Shown: piece by piece, positions 27,847-37,791 of the stretch
Layout: every line of letters begins with the position of its first letter
Numbering within the stretch: position 1 is the stretch's first letter
Position numbers and translations under genes: made by a program
Assembly (NCBI GenBank): GCA_018648655.1
Contig: JABGQV010000050.1
Coordinates: 1-39,151 of the forward strand
DNA: 39,151 nt
Direction: 5' to 3'
From: Anaerolineae bacterium
GTDB lineage: Bacteria; Chloroflexota; Anaerolineae; Anaerolineales; Villigracilaceae
The notes under the pieces: model-generated
The model's input: only the letters and a program-made list of their open reading frames with translations
Databases searched by the model: none
Told to the model about the DNA's origin: nothing

Positions 27847-29439
27847 TTACTCACAAAATCTTTTGTTTTCATCAGAAATATCTACAAAATTATAAGGCCT
27901 AGTCCATGTTGAAAAATATTTGTGATTATCTAATAAATCTAAATCAGCCGATAAATAATAATTAAAAATTACTCGAAAAGTATTCACCGGGGTAATAGAG
28001 GGAGATAATTCGACAGAATCACGATCTTCCTCTGGGAAATAATAAGCATTAAGAATTGAATAACGCTCATAAACACAAGTCTCATCTAAAGACATAAAAT
28101 TAGTATGCAATCCAGAGCCATGATCTCCCTGTAAAATAATTACAACTGGACGATTTGAATTGGCCAAAACACCATCTATAGCTTCCAGAGTTTTTCTATT
28201 AATAAACTCTAGTTCTTCACCATAGCCCTCAATATACTCATCTGTACTTCCCTTAAAACCATTAGCATCCCCAACAAAATAGGGACGATCAGGTGTAATT
28301 TCTACCCCATCACTATCAAAAACAAAAGGAGGGTGTGGAGCCAAAATATGCACAAAAACAAATTTAGGACCTGCCAAAGCAGCAACCTGTGGCAATTCAT
28401 CAAAAGCATAAAGAATTGTCTGGCGTTGCAAATCATATCCAGGAATAGGCAGTTCCGCATTAAATATTTCTGCAAAAAAACGAATAGCTGAAGACGAAAG
28501 CAATAATCCCTCTAGCTCTGTCATTGAGCTATCATTAGGAGTCATATAAATATCTGCGTTGCGCCATTGTGTAAATAAACTTGATGTAGTAAATGCAACC
28601 GTATCATAGCCCACACTTTCTAATGAGCGTCTTACGGGACTGTTGGTTGTCATTTCAGTCAAAATACCCCGATTTGAAGAATTTTTAAGTTCAGCAGATA
28701 ACCAATCTAAATATTCCATACTTAATGAAGATGAAAGAGAAAGCTGTGTTTGCAGATAATTGCTCTGGCTTTGATCTGCAATATAAAAACCTTGCTCTTC
28801 TAAACCAGCAATAAACGAAGAGTTATCAAAATCAAACTCGCTTTTCAAGACATCTTCTCTTGAATAAGCATCTAAAATAATATAATAAATATCCGGTAGA
28901 CTGCTACTATCAATATCATTTCTTGCAGTAGAGATTTCAAGGCTGTTTTCATAATTAAGAAATATCTTTTTCTGTAAAGCAGTTTGTTGAAGCGTAAATC
29001 CAATACTAACCAAAGGTGCAAGTAATACCAAAAAGGAAACGATGTTAAGAAAGTATGTCAACATCTTCAATGAAGAAAACTTACCTCGAAGAAAAGGGCT
29101 TGCCAAAATCAGGATAACCGCAAACCAAGAAAAGAAAATTATATAATCCCGCCCCGGGAGTTTTTGGACAGAAGAAAATATCATTAGGGAAAAATAAATA
29201 TGCCCATAAAAAACCACCAAAAACAAAAAAAGAGTTGCTAATATCCCAGCTCTATATATATTCTTAACTTTTAGGTTGATCAAAAAGAAAACTATTCCTA
29301 TAAAAAAAAGAATAATAATCAAAGGGCGGACAATTTGGCCTGGAGGAATTTCATTTGTATTCTGTATAAAAACACCAAAAATAGCGTATGCCGCTAAGAA
29401 AAAAGGATGTAAGGGATATTTTTTTATTTTTTCAAACAT
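27847..29439 (-). CDS. Membrane-anchored sulfatase-like/alkaline phosphatase superfamily protein
   Basis: N-terminal TM segments; PDIYYIILDAYSREDVL; HILAPHPPFVFD; VIILQGDHGSG. Confidence 0.85.
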   Translation of the reverse strand: MFEKIKKYPLHPFFLAAYAIFGVFIQNTNEIPPGQIVRPLIIILFFIGIVFFLINLKVKNIYRAGILATLFLFLVVFYGHIYFSLMIFSSVQKLPGRDYIIFFSWFAVILILASPFLRGKFSSLKMLTYFLNIVSFLVLLAPLVSIGFTLQQTALQKKIFLNYENSLEISTARNDIDSSSLPDIYYIILDAYSREDVLKSEFDFDNSSFIAGLEEQGFYIADQSQSNYLQTQLSLSSSLSMEYLDWLSAELKNSSNRGILTEMTTNSPVRRSLESVGYDTVAFTTSSLFTQWRNADIYMTPNDSSMTELEGLLLSSSAIRFFAEIFNAELPIPGYDLQRQTILYAFDELPQVAALAGPKFVFVHILAPHPPFVFDSDGVEITPDRPYFVGDANGFKGSTDEYIEGYGEELEFINRKTLEAIDGVLANSNRPVVIILQGDHGSGLHTNFMSLDETCVYERYSILNAYYFPEEDRDSVELSPSITPVNTFRVIFNYYLSADLDLLDNHKYFSTWTRPYNFVDISDENKRFCE

Positions 29440-29441
29440 TA

Positions 29442-30896
29442 TTACTCTCTTCGTAAGATAACTGTTACTTTATCTTCATATAACTCTGTCCAAGAATCCT
29501 GTTTCAATGCTCCAGCCAAAAGCGATGAGGATGGGATAATTACCCAATCTACCTCATACCTTTCTAAGACCCGTTCCCAACCATCCGCAAGAGTAATTAC
29601 TTGCTCATACTCTCGTGTTAATTCTTCTCCATAAAAATCAGTCTGGCCATCTATGAAAACCAAGGTGGATGGGAAATTTCTGTATAGCAAATATCCTCCC
29701 CAAGGGAAATGGTTAAATACCTTTCCTTCTTGTTCATTTTCATCTAGCCAATTTGCAGCATCGACAGGAAATACTTCTGGACTAAAACGATTATAGGATT
29801 GCACCATAGGATTCGAAGCTAAAAGAAGTGCTATAGAAAGAATAAGAACGGGTAAAAAGCCACCTTTCAATTTTCTTTCAATTTTTTTAATTCTTCTTTC
29901 TAGTTTAGCCCAAGATGTTTTTTTTATATTTTTAGTCATAACCTCAGATAAAATTGGGGCGATTATGATTGCATAAAGAGGGATATTGCGGGCACTATAA
30001 AGCCCCATTATTGTCCAACCGGCAAGCAAAAAGCCATGAGATAAAGGCATTTCTGTTTTCTTTTGGCTCAATAAAAACAAGGACAAAGCTATTAATATTA
30101 AAAAAGGTAAAGCGCTAGGGTTATGAAAATTAGGCGGTAAATACTCTTGTGTATGCCCTACTAAATAGCTACTTTTCAAAAAGTCAAAATTTGTTCTCCA
30201 AAGATAAACCCCAACAGGATTAATAAAACTTATAAAAAATGATACTAGTCCAATGCTCCCCCAATTTTTTAGTTTTTCTCCTACCCGCCCAGTTTTTATA
30301 TAACCAGAAACTAATGCACCTACAAAATATGCTCCCCAAGTGACAAAAGCTGTGATGAAAGCTCCGTGCGTATTTACCCAAAAAATCATTACCAAGGCAA
30401 ATTTCCATAATGCTACTTTTTCTCCTCGACGATATTTCTCTAAATAATAAGTCCAAATGGCTAAATAGAGAAAAGTAAAAATATGAGGGCGCGCGAGCCA
30501 ATGCAAACTAGATGAAATTGCAGCAAATATAGCAATCAGGAAAGATAAAAGATAACTTCCACTACGCTCTTTGCTATCATAATAAACGATAAGGAAAACA
30601 ATCGCAATTATTAAAGCTGTAAAAAAGACAACACCAGATAAGGAATTAAAACCATGCGCAAAAGCAAAAAAGATTTGCGCAAGCCACTCATGTGGCGTAA
30701 GGGGTTCGCCATTCATCGTATGAGAAAAAATATCTTGAGTTGGGATGCTCAAATTCTCAATAATTACGTTCCCAACGGTAATATGACGCCCTAAATCCCC
30801 ATCAAGATTAAAAATACGAGGACCAAAAAAAAGCACGGCTAAAAATATAGAGATGAAAAGAATATCTCGCAAACGAGGAAGAAGATATTTTGTCAT
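29442..30896 (-). CDS. Multi-pass membrane protein, possible GT-C-type glycosyltransferase
   Basis: About 10 TM segments, DGDLGRHITVGNVII and SHTMNGEPLTPHEWLAQ motifs; start set at MTKYLLPRL. Confidence 0.65.
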   Translation of the reverse strand: MTKYLLPRLRDILFISIFLAVLFFGPRIFNLDGDLGRHITVGNVIIENLSIPTQDIFSHTMNGEPLTPHEWLAQIFFAFAHGFNSLSGVVFFTALIIAIVFLIVYYDSKERSGSYLLSFLIAIFAAISSSLHWLARPHIFTFLYLAIWTYYLEKYRRGEKVALWKFALVMIFWVNTHGAFITAFVTWGAYFVGALVSGYIKTGRVGEKLKNWGSIGLVSFFISFINPVGVYLWRTNFDFLKSSYLVGHTQEYLPPNFHNPSALPFLILIALSLFLLSQKKTEMPLSHGFLLAGWTIMGLYSARNIPLYAIIIAPILSEVMTKNIKKTSWAKLERRIKKIERKLKGGFLPVLILSIALLLASNPMVQSYNRFSPEVFPVDAANWLDENEQEGKVFNHFPWGGYLLYRNFPSTLVFIDGQTDFYGEELTREYEQVITLADGWERVLERYEVDWVIIPSSSLLAGALKQDSWTELYEDKVTVILRRE

Positions 30897-30930
30897 AGAG
30901 AAATTCAGGATTTTAATACTTGAAATTTCA

Positions 30931-31650
30931 TCACACCACCTCAACATAAATCCGCTTATTCATCTTCCCTTTCGATTTATAGTTGGTTACGCGCATTTCG
31001 CCAACTTCTGAGGTATTTTTAACGTGTGTGCCACCATCAGCTTGGAGGTCCAAACCAACAATTTCTATGGTGCGAATCTCATCGATTCCTTCAGGAAGCA
31101 GATTGATTTTTGTCCGAATCAAATCAGGAATCTGAAAAGCTTCTTCTCGCGGCAAAATAGCGACTTTCACATCATGGTCTTTTTTGGATTCAATATTAAT
31201 TGCCAGCTCTATTTCTGAAACCAACTCTTTACGCATAGTCTCAAACTCAAAATCCATACGCCCCTTTAGCAGTTCCATATTTCCACCAGTTACTGATGCA
31301 CCATAATCACGAAAAATAACACCACAAAGAATATGCATTGCAGTATGGGTGCGCATAAGCTGATAGCGGCGCTCCCAATCAATTTCACCATGCACAACCG
31401 TGCCAATTTTAGGCAGCTGCGCCTCACTGCCAATGAAATGAAACACATCTACGCCGCGCTTTTTAACTTTACTAACAGGGAAGGATATCTCACCAACGCG
31501 AAGCAAGCCAAAATCACAGGGTTGCCCTCCTCCACCAGGGTAAAAAGCCGTTTGATTTAGCACCAAAGTTCGGGCTTCAGAATCCACGCTGAGGATTTCC
31601 GCATCAAATTCTTTGAGATAGCTATCAGTTTGGTAGAGTAAAGTAGTCAT
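30931..31650 (-). CDS. alaX: Alanyl-tRNA editing protein AlaX
   Basis: LNQTAFYPGGGGQPCD; MRTHTAMHILCGVI; LQADGGTHVKNTSEVG. Confidence 0.94.
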   Translation of the reverse strand: MTTLLYQTDSYLKEFDAEILSVDSEARTLVLNQTAFYPGGGGQPCDFGLLRVGEISFPVSKVKKRGVDVFHFIGSEAQLPKIGTVVHGEIDWERRYQLMRTHTAMHILCGVIFRDYGASVTGGNMELLKGRMDFEFETMRKELVSEIELAINIESKKDHDVKVAILPREEAFQIPDLIRTKINLLPEGIDEIRTIEIVGLDLQADGGTHVKNTSEVGEMRVTNYKSKGKMNKRIYVEVV

Positions 31651-31708
31651 AAATCTCCTATGAAGTGGTGTGTTTTGTGCAACTATAAGCCTATTGTATC
31701 TTAAGAAA

Positions 31709-31738
31709 AAAATCCCCGCTTATAAAGCGAGGATTTTT
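31709..31738. terminator. Terminator-like hairpin AAAAATCCCCGCTTATAAAGCGAGGATTTTT
   Basis: Near-perfect stem (one mismatch) between AlaX and rpoD. Confidence 0.75.
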
Positions 31739-31759
31739 CTATACACTGTTTATGCTTAA

Positions 31760-32971
31760 CTATTCCCCTAAATAATCACGCAGTTTTTTTCGTACGGTAG
31801 GATGGCGCAGTCGGCTCAGAGCTTGAGCTTCGATTTGGCGAACACGCTCGCGCGTTACGCCCATTTTTCGCCCTACTTCTTCTAGGGTATAAGCTTGGCC
31901 ATCTAAAATACCATAGCGCAATTGCAAAATTCGAACTTCACGAGGGGGCAAGTTTTCCATTACCTCGACAAGATGGTCCTGTAAAAGATGATGCGTTGCC
32001 GTATCATCGGGTGGCGGAGAATCCTGATCTTCGATGAAATCGCCCAAGACGGAATCTTCTTCATTATCAGTTGGCAACTCTAAAGAAAGTGGACGCCGTG
32101 CAACTTGGATCATATGCTCTACTTTTTTAGGCGGAACTTCTAGAGCGTCTGCTAATTCTTCAACTGCTGGGGCACGTCCTAATTTTTGGGTAAGCTGATG
32201 CTGAATACGAAGCAATTTATTAATTTGGTCGCCCATGTGAACAGGAACCCGAATTGTACGTCCTTGATCGGCTATGGCACGTGTTACCGCTTGGCGAATC
32301 CACCAAGTTGCATAAGTACTAAACTTGTGACCACGCCTATAATCAAATTTTTTCGTAGCGCGAATCAAACCGATATTTCCTTCTTGAATTAAGTCAAGGA
32401 AAGGAACACCACGCCCCATATATTTTTTAGCAACAGAAATTACCAAACGAGAATTAGCAGTAATAAGATGTTCACGTGCTGCCCAGCCATCTTCGATAAG
32501 GCGGCGCAATTCGGTACGGCGGTTAAGACTGATACGTCCTTTTGCCAACTCTTCGCGCGCCATACGACCACGCTCAATACGCTGCGCTAACTCTACTTCT
32601 TCTTCTGCGGTCAGGAGCGGAACTCGGCTAACTTCTTTGAGGTATAAGCCAATCGTATCTTTTGTATCGATATTTGCCAAATAATCTTCAGAGACATTTT
32701 GGTCAACTTTTTCTTTATCTTCTTCTTCTGTTGTTTTCTCAAGTTCGTCATCAGAAGGACCAGGCAAAGTCGCATCTTCAATAAAAGGGATACCTGCACT
32801 TAATAATGCAGCAAAAGCCTCTTCAAGCTGAGCAACATCCTGCTCTGCATTCGGGAAAACATTTAGAATATCGTCAAAAGTAACGAATTTCTTTTTACGT
32901 CCCAATGCAAGCAATTTGATAATGGCAGGCGAGGCTTTTTCTTCTACATCAAGCAAATTTTTTTCAGTCAT
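31760..32971 (-). CDS. rpoD: RNA polymerase primary sigma factor
   Basis: [74 protein letters not shown]. Confidence 0.97.
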   Translation of the reverse strand: MTEKNLLDVEEKASPAIIKLLALGRKKKFVTFDDILNVFPNAEQDVAQLEEAFAALLSAGIPFIEDATLPGPSDDELEKTTEEEDKEKVDQNVSEDYLANIDTKDTIGLYLKEVSRVPLLTAEEEVELAQRIERGRMAREELAKGRISLNRRTELRRLIEDGWAAREHLITANSRLVISVAKKYMGRGVPFLDLIQEGNIGLIRATKKFDYRRGHKFSTYATWWIRQAVTRAIADQGRTIRVPVHMGDQINKLLRIQHQLTQKLGRAPAVEELADALEVPPKKVEHMIQVARRPLSLELPTDNEEDSVLGDFIEDQDSPPPDDTATHHLLQDHLVEVMENLPPREVRILQLRYGILDGQAYTLEEVGRKMGVTRERVRQIEAQALSRLRHPTVRKKLRDYLGE

Positions 32972-33183
32972 AAATTTTGGAAACACCTTTTTTTCTTATT
33001 TTTCTTAGTTACATAATTCAGCATACACTTTTTTAGCGACAAAATCAACTATATATTAGATGAAGAACTTACAGAAATGTTACTTTTTCTTCTCTCTAAG
33101 AATATGCTATACAAAAAAAACTACTATACAAAATAAAAGGCACAGATGTTAGAAAACATCGATGCCAGTCTTTTGACTGTTTC

Positions 33184-33212
33184 ACTATACAAAATTACAC
33201 GTATGAAGTCAA
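33184..33212 (-). promoter_or_regulatory. Sigma-70 promoter TTGACT-N17-TATAGT upstream of rpoD
   Basis: -35 complement AGTCAA at 33207-33212, -10 complement ACTATA at 33184-33189. Confidence 0.7.
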
Positions 33213-33282
33213 GTCGGATTTTTGATTCTTATGTAATTTTAATCTTTTCGAGACAACACCATAGCGCAAGAGCATAAAAGAA

Positions 33283-33312
33283 AACCCCAAAGGCTTCTAA
33301 ACCTTTGGGGTT
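33283..33312. terminator. Terminator AACCCCAAAGG...CCTTTGGGGTT
   Basis: 11-bp perfect stem, intergenic. Confidence 0.85.
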
Positions 33313-33338
33313 CATTCAACAATTTTATTTATAACGTT

Positions 33339-33704
33339 TTATAAAGCTCCTGCTTTCTTCAACGCACTCTCTAACTGAATTAGAGACGCAGGCTTAATAA
33401 TCATCGCCTGTGCGCCACCTTCGAGGGCGCGCTTTTTTGTTTCGGGTTGATCATCCGAGGTAATCACAATTGCGGGCACATTCATCAAGCGGGGTTCACG
33501 CCGCAAATAGGCTAAAATTTCTAAGCCATCTACACCAGGCATATTTACATCCAATAAAACCAAAGGCGGCAATTTCTCTGCAAGCAAAGCCATCCCTGGG
33601 CTTGAGCCATATGCAGCACGCGCTTCTATCCCTAACATTTGCAGCATCTCTACCAAAGCATCTGCGGTATTACGATTATCATCAATTACAAGGGCTTCTT
33701 TCAT
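33339..33704 (-). CDS. Stand-alone receiver-domain response regulator
   Basis: EALVIDDNRNTADALVEML...VLLDVNMPGVDGLEIL...VITSDD...KPASL; start overlaps upstream stop (TAATG). Confidence 0.93.
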   Translation of the reverse strand: MKEALVIDDNRNTADALVEMLQMLGIEARAAYGSSPGMALLAEKLPPLVLLDVNMPGVDGLEILAYLRREPRLMNVPAIVITSDDQPETKKRALEGGAQAMIIKPASLIQLESALKKAGAL

Positions 33705-35629
33705 TATTTTTCTCCAAATCCATAACCGGGCATCTCTGCTACCGTGTCTCTAAATTCTTTACTTTCTATAACCTCAAAAAGCGGAGTTAAAAGTTCACTT
33801 TCAAAATATTTCTCGGGAATAATTAACTCATAACGCTCTTCAAAAAGTGGTACAAAATCCAGTTCCAGAGCTTGAGCTGCTGCTGCAATTCCTAAACCAC
33901 AATCAGCACGTCCCGAAGCGACAGCCGCCGCCACGCCTAAATGAGTATATTCTTCTTGATTGTAGCCCAATATATCTTCAGAAGCTATCCCCAATAAGTT
34001 CAGGTGATAATCTAGAAGGACGCGCGTCCCTGCGCCGCGTTGGCGATTAACAAACTGGATATCTGAACTAGCCACATCTTCCAGTGCCCGAACATTTTTC
34101 AGGTTCGAACGCGGGATAATTAGACCTTGCTCCCGTTTCACCAGCATCACCTGCCTCACACTTTTTTCCATTAAATATTTGGCAATATAGCTATCATTAT
34201 ATACCCCTGTTTCTGGGTCAAGAAGATGTGACCCTGCCAGATGCGCCTCCCCACGTTTCAACGCGATAAGTCCTCCCAACGAGCCTACATTCGCCGAAAC
34301 CAAACGCCGATTACGCATCGAAAGATATTGCGCAATCAAATCCAACGTCATATCGTGCGAACCGATGCAAAAGATGGTTTTCTCAAGTTCTTCGCGCGAG
34401 CGATAGAGATGAATATCAACTTCATCGCCAGCTTCTGCGCCTTGTGTGCCGCACGGCATAATTGCTAATCCATCTGCACGAACGAGGGAGGAGATCACAC
34501 CCGCTCCACGATTCAGTGGCGCGGCGAGCATCTTCTCGCCCACACGCCCAACTGCCATGCGGATATAGTCGTCGTCTCCGGCGGGGGAGGTTGTTTTGCG
34601 AGTTAATATCGCTTTAACGGTATCAAGCTGAATTGGCGCGCGTCCCGTCCATTTGGCGATCATCGGCTCGACAAAAATTTCTCCCGTCAACGCGGCCGAG
34701 ACAGGGTATCCCGGCATCCCAATAATCGGTTTATTTTCGATCATCCCGATAATGACGGGGTGTCCTGGACGAACAGCAACGCCATGCACGAGGAGCGTGC
34801 CGAGCTTTTCTACCACACCCGCCGAAAAATCTTCTGCCCCTGCCGATGAACCGGCGTTGAGCAAAATCAGATCATGGTCACGAGCGGCTTCGGCTACACG
34901 CTGGGAGATGAGGTCAAAATCATCAATCGTGATGGGGAAACAGGTAGCGAGACCGCCCCATTTTTTGATCTGCGCTGCCAAAACGAGAGAGTTATATTCA
35001 AGAATATCGCCACGTTTAAGCTCGCTGCCGATCTCGACCAACTCTGTGCCTGTCGGCAAAATAGCAACGCGCGGCTTGCGAGAAACGGGGACTTCAACAT
35101 GCCCAGAAGCGGCAATCGCGCCCAAATCGGCGGGACGCAGAATATGCCCAGCGGGCAAAACGAGCTGCGTGGCGACAATATCTTCGCCGAGCGGGCGGAC
35201 ATGTTTCCACGGCGCAACCGCAGCACGGATGCGAATTTCTTTCGGCTCACGAATGGCGGGGGTAATTTCGCCATTGGCATCGAGGGCTTCGGTTTCTTCG
35301 ATCATGATAACCGCGTTGAATGCTTCGGGGAGCGGATCGCCAGTATCAACATATTCTGCTTGCTCACCAATCTGTAGAGTGAGCGGCGCGGTCAGCGTTG
35401 CACCCGCCGTATCTTGCGCGCGGACAGCGAATCCGTCCATCGCCGAGGCATGGTAATGCGGCGAGGAGGCTTTCGCCCAAATTGGCTCAGCGAGCACGCG
35501 ACCAAGTGCATTTTCATCGAGGGGAACGATTTCGGTTGCCAGCACGCGCCATAAATCAGTGTCTTGCAGGGCAGATTTTAGCGCGGCTTTGGCTTTGTCG
35601 AGGGGGATGTCGTGGAGGTAGAGGGACAT
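33704..35629 (-). CDS. MoeA-family molybdopterin molybdenumtransferase fused to C-terminal periplasmic-binding-protein-like (MoeA/PBP) domain
   Basis: MoeA motifs SAMDGFAVRAQDT, LLNAGSSAG, GMPGYPVSAAL; C-terminus IGSHDMTLDLIAQYLSMRNRRLVSANVGSLGGLIALKRGEAHLAGSHLLDPETGVYN. Confidence 0.92.
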   Translation of the reverse strand: MSLYLHDIPLDKAKAALKSALQDTDLWRVLATEIVPLDENALGRVLAEPIWAKASSPHYHASAMDGFAVRAQDTAGATLTAPLTLQIGEQAEYVDTGDPLPEAFNAVIMIEETEALDANGEITPAIREPKEIRIRAAVAPWKHVRPLGEDIVATQLVLPAGHILRPADLGAIAASGHVEVPVSRKPRVAILPTGTELVEIGSELKRGDILEYNSLVLAAQIKKWGGLATCFPITIDDFDLISQRVAEAARDHDLILLNAGSSAGAEDFSAGVVEKLGTLLVHGVAVRPGHPVIIGMIENKPIIGMPGYPVSAALTGEIFVEPMIAKWTGRAPIQLDTVKAILTRKTTSPAGDDDYIRMAVGRVGEKMLAAPLNRGAGVISSLVRADGLAIMPCGTQGAEAGDEVDIHLYRSREELEKTIFCIGSHDMTLDLIAQYLSMRNRRLVSANVGSLGGLIALKRGEAHLAGSHLLDPETGVYNDSYIAKYLMEKSVRQVMLVKREQGLIIPRSNLKNVRALEDVASSDIQFVNRQRGAGTRVLLDYHLNLLGIASEDILGYNQEEYTHLGVAAAVASGRADCGLGIAAAAQALELDFVPLFEERYELIIPEKYFESELLTPLFEVIESKEFRDTVAEMPGYGFGEK

Positions 35630-35654
35630 ATTATGGGGTTTATTTTATTACTCA

Positions 35655-36476
35655 CTAAGATGGACGTTCAATAACAGCAAATGACGGGGCTTTTTGCGCT
35701 CCATTATTTACAAGGGAAAACCAATAACTCGTATCAACCATATTACTCGCACTAAGAACAACGCGAACCCTATATTCATCATCTTTTAGAAGTAAGTCTT
35801 TATTCTCAGGCGTAAATGTATCTTGTGAATAACTAGCATCACTGAAAACATACATCTTTTTTCGTTTCTTTATACAAAGCTGCTCTGGCTTCCCAGAAGC
35901 ACTCAAATTTATTTTTTCTTGTTTATGATCTGGTGGAGGCTGATTCTGCCATCGAGGACTTTCATGCTTCTCTTGTAAAGTGCCTTTTTTATCGTAAAAT
36001 TCCACTTTTGCATGAACATCAATAGCATCCTCTATGCTTGAATCTTTATCTTTTATATTTTTGAAAACAATATAAAATCGTTCAAAAGTATCCCCTTCTT
36101 GAATATCAACCTGTCCTTTGATAGAAGTCATTTTTTGACGAGTTGTTATATAACTGTCTGTCGAAGAGCTCACTATTGCATCATCTGCTTTAATTGGACG
36201 CAACCAAGGATAGTCAGTATCTGGAAAACTTTTATTCCCAATAGCTCGAACGAAAGTTGTGATATCTTCTTTTTCAAAACCTGTTGTTTGGATATTTGGC
36301 TTAGTGTTCTTTATTTTTCCTAACTCCCTTTGTTGAAAAAAGATTTGTATAACCAAAAGAACTATCACCAAAAAAGATGCATTTTGCAAACTGAATATAG
36401 GCAAGTTCAGAATCGCGCCAATGAAAATACTAACTACTCCTAAAACAGTCGGCCACCAAAATTTCTTTTTTTGCAC
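35655..36476 (-). CDS. Hypothetical membrane protein (two N-terminal TM segments)
   Basis: Long ORF; hydrophobic N-terminus; no recognised domain. Confidence 0.65.
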   Translation of the reverse strand: MQKKKFWWPTVLGVVSIFIGAILNLPIFSLQNASFLVIVLLVIQIFFQQRELGKIKNTKPNIQTTGFEKEDITTFVRAIGNKSFPDTDYPWLRPIKADDAIVSSSTDSYITTRQKMTSIKGQVDIQEGDTFERFYIVFKNIKDKDSSIEDAIDVHAKVEFYDKKGTLQEKHESPRWQNQPPPDHKQEKINLSASGKPEQLCIKKRKKMYVFSDASYSQDTFTPENKDLLLKDDEYRVRVVLSASNMVDTSYWFSLVNNGAQKAPSFAVIERPS

Positions 36477-36502
36477 AATACACTCTCCAAAAAACGGCTT
36501 TG

Positions 36503-37753
36503 CTAATTAAGAATCACATCCACCATTTCGCCTGCGCTCAACCCAGTCGCATCCGCAGAGATTTTCAGCAAGCCATCGGCAGAAACGAGTGTGAAAATCA
36601 AATTAGATTTGCCAAAAATGGGTTCTGCCAAGAAGCCGCCCTTCGACTGCGCTTCGCTCCGCTCAGGGGCTAGCTTTATCGGTATCCAATCCTCCCGCCC
36701 AGCTTGGGAAGAAAGGTTCACTGTCAATTTTGCAGAAACGCTTGGGCGCAATTCTTCTGTGTATAGTCCAAGCAAACGCCGTACGAGGGGGGCAACGAAA
36801 ACATATCCATTCACCAACGCGCTAACGGGGTTTCCCGGCAACCCGATCACGGCTTTGCCATCGCAAACGCCCAAAATGGTCGGCTTGCCCGGGCGGGTGT
36901 TCACGCCATGCACCAGCACGCCCGGCTCGCCCAATTCGTCTATCGCGGCGGCGGTCATGTCGCGTGCGCTGGCGGATGAACCGGCTGTGACGAGCACCAT
37001 TTCGCATTCGTTCAAGGCTCGTGAAATTGCAACTTTCATCGCATCCATATTGTCGGCGACGATGCCGTAGCCCACCGCTTCACCCCCATATTTCTCAACC
37101 AATGTTGATAAAGTATAGGAATTAATATCTCGGACTTGCCCGGGTTGTGGACGTTTTTCTGGATGAACAACTTCATCGCCGCTGGAGATAATGCCGATTT
37201 TGGGATGCTGCGCCACCTCGACTTGGGTGAAGCCGAGTGCCATTAATCCGCCAACTTCGGCGGGACGGATCGGACTCCCTTTAGGCTTGATGAGGGCATC
37301 TTTGACGACATCTTCACCGATACGGATCACGTTCTCGCCATCTGCGACTGCGCGAAGAATTTCGATTTCGTTCTCAACTGTCTGCGTATATTCGAGCATG
37401 ACAACCGCATCCGCGCCTTTGGGGAGCATCCCGCCGGTATGGATGATAGCGGTTGTCGTAGGCGTAATCTCAAGGTCGGGCGTTGCACCCATCGGGCATT
37501 CGCCGATCAGGTTTAGGTAGGCGGGGAGAGAATCCGATGCGCCATAGGTATCGCGGGCTTTGACCGCGAATCCGTCCACAGTGGAACGGGGGAATTCGGG
37601 TAAAGCATGCGGAGCGCGGAGGTCGGTTGCGGTGATTCTGCCCAATGCCGAATCGGTGTCTATCGTTTCGGTGGCAAGTTTAGGGTCAGGGAGGTTCCGC
37701 AGCAATTTATCCAGTGATTCTTTTGGGGGGAGGAGTGTGAGAAATTCAGGCAT
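36503..37753 (-). CDS. moeA: Molybdopterin molybdenumtransferase MoeA
   Basis: RSTVDGFAVKARDT, VTAGSSASARD, GLPGNPVSALVNGYVFV. Confidence 0.95.
   Translation of the reverse strand: MPEFLTLLPPKESLDKLLRNLPDPKLATETIDTDSALGRITATDLRAPHALPEFPRSTVDGFAVKARDTYGASDSLPAYLNLIGECPMGATPDLEITPTTTAIIHTGGMLPKGADAVVMLEYTQTVENEIEILRAVADGENVIRIGEDVVKDALIKPKGSPIRPAEVGGLMALGFTQVEVAQHPKIGIISSGDEVVHPEKRPQPGQVRDINSYTLSTLVEKYGGEAVGYGIVADNMDAMKVAISRALNECEMVLVTAGSSASARDMTAAAIDELGEPGVLVHGVNTRPGKPTILGVCDGKAVIGLPGNPVSALVNGYVFVAPLVRRLLGLYTEELRPSVSAKLTVNLSSQAGREDWIPIKLAPERSEAQSKGGFLAEPIFGKSNLIFTLVSADGLLKISADATGLSAGEMVDVILN
36639..36669. repeat. REP-like GC-rich element CCCTTCGACTGCGCTTCGCTCCGCTCAGGGG inside moeA
   Basis: Encodes in-frame PERSEAQSKGG in a variable loop. 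Confidence 0.6.
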
Positions 37754-37791
37754 AATTTTAAGTTTAAGGTTTAATGTTGAAAGGTTGAAGG

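Noticed and set aside
34653-35456. 267-aa ORF antisense to the MoeA fusion (and 34874-35377)
   Set aside because: Open only because of high GC; biased Ser/Pro/Ala composition; the minus-strand MoeA is clearly the true gene.
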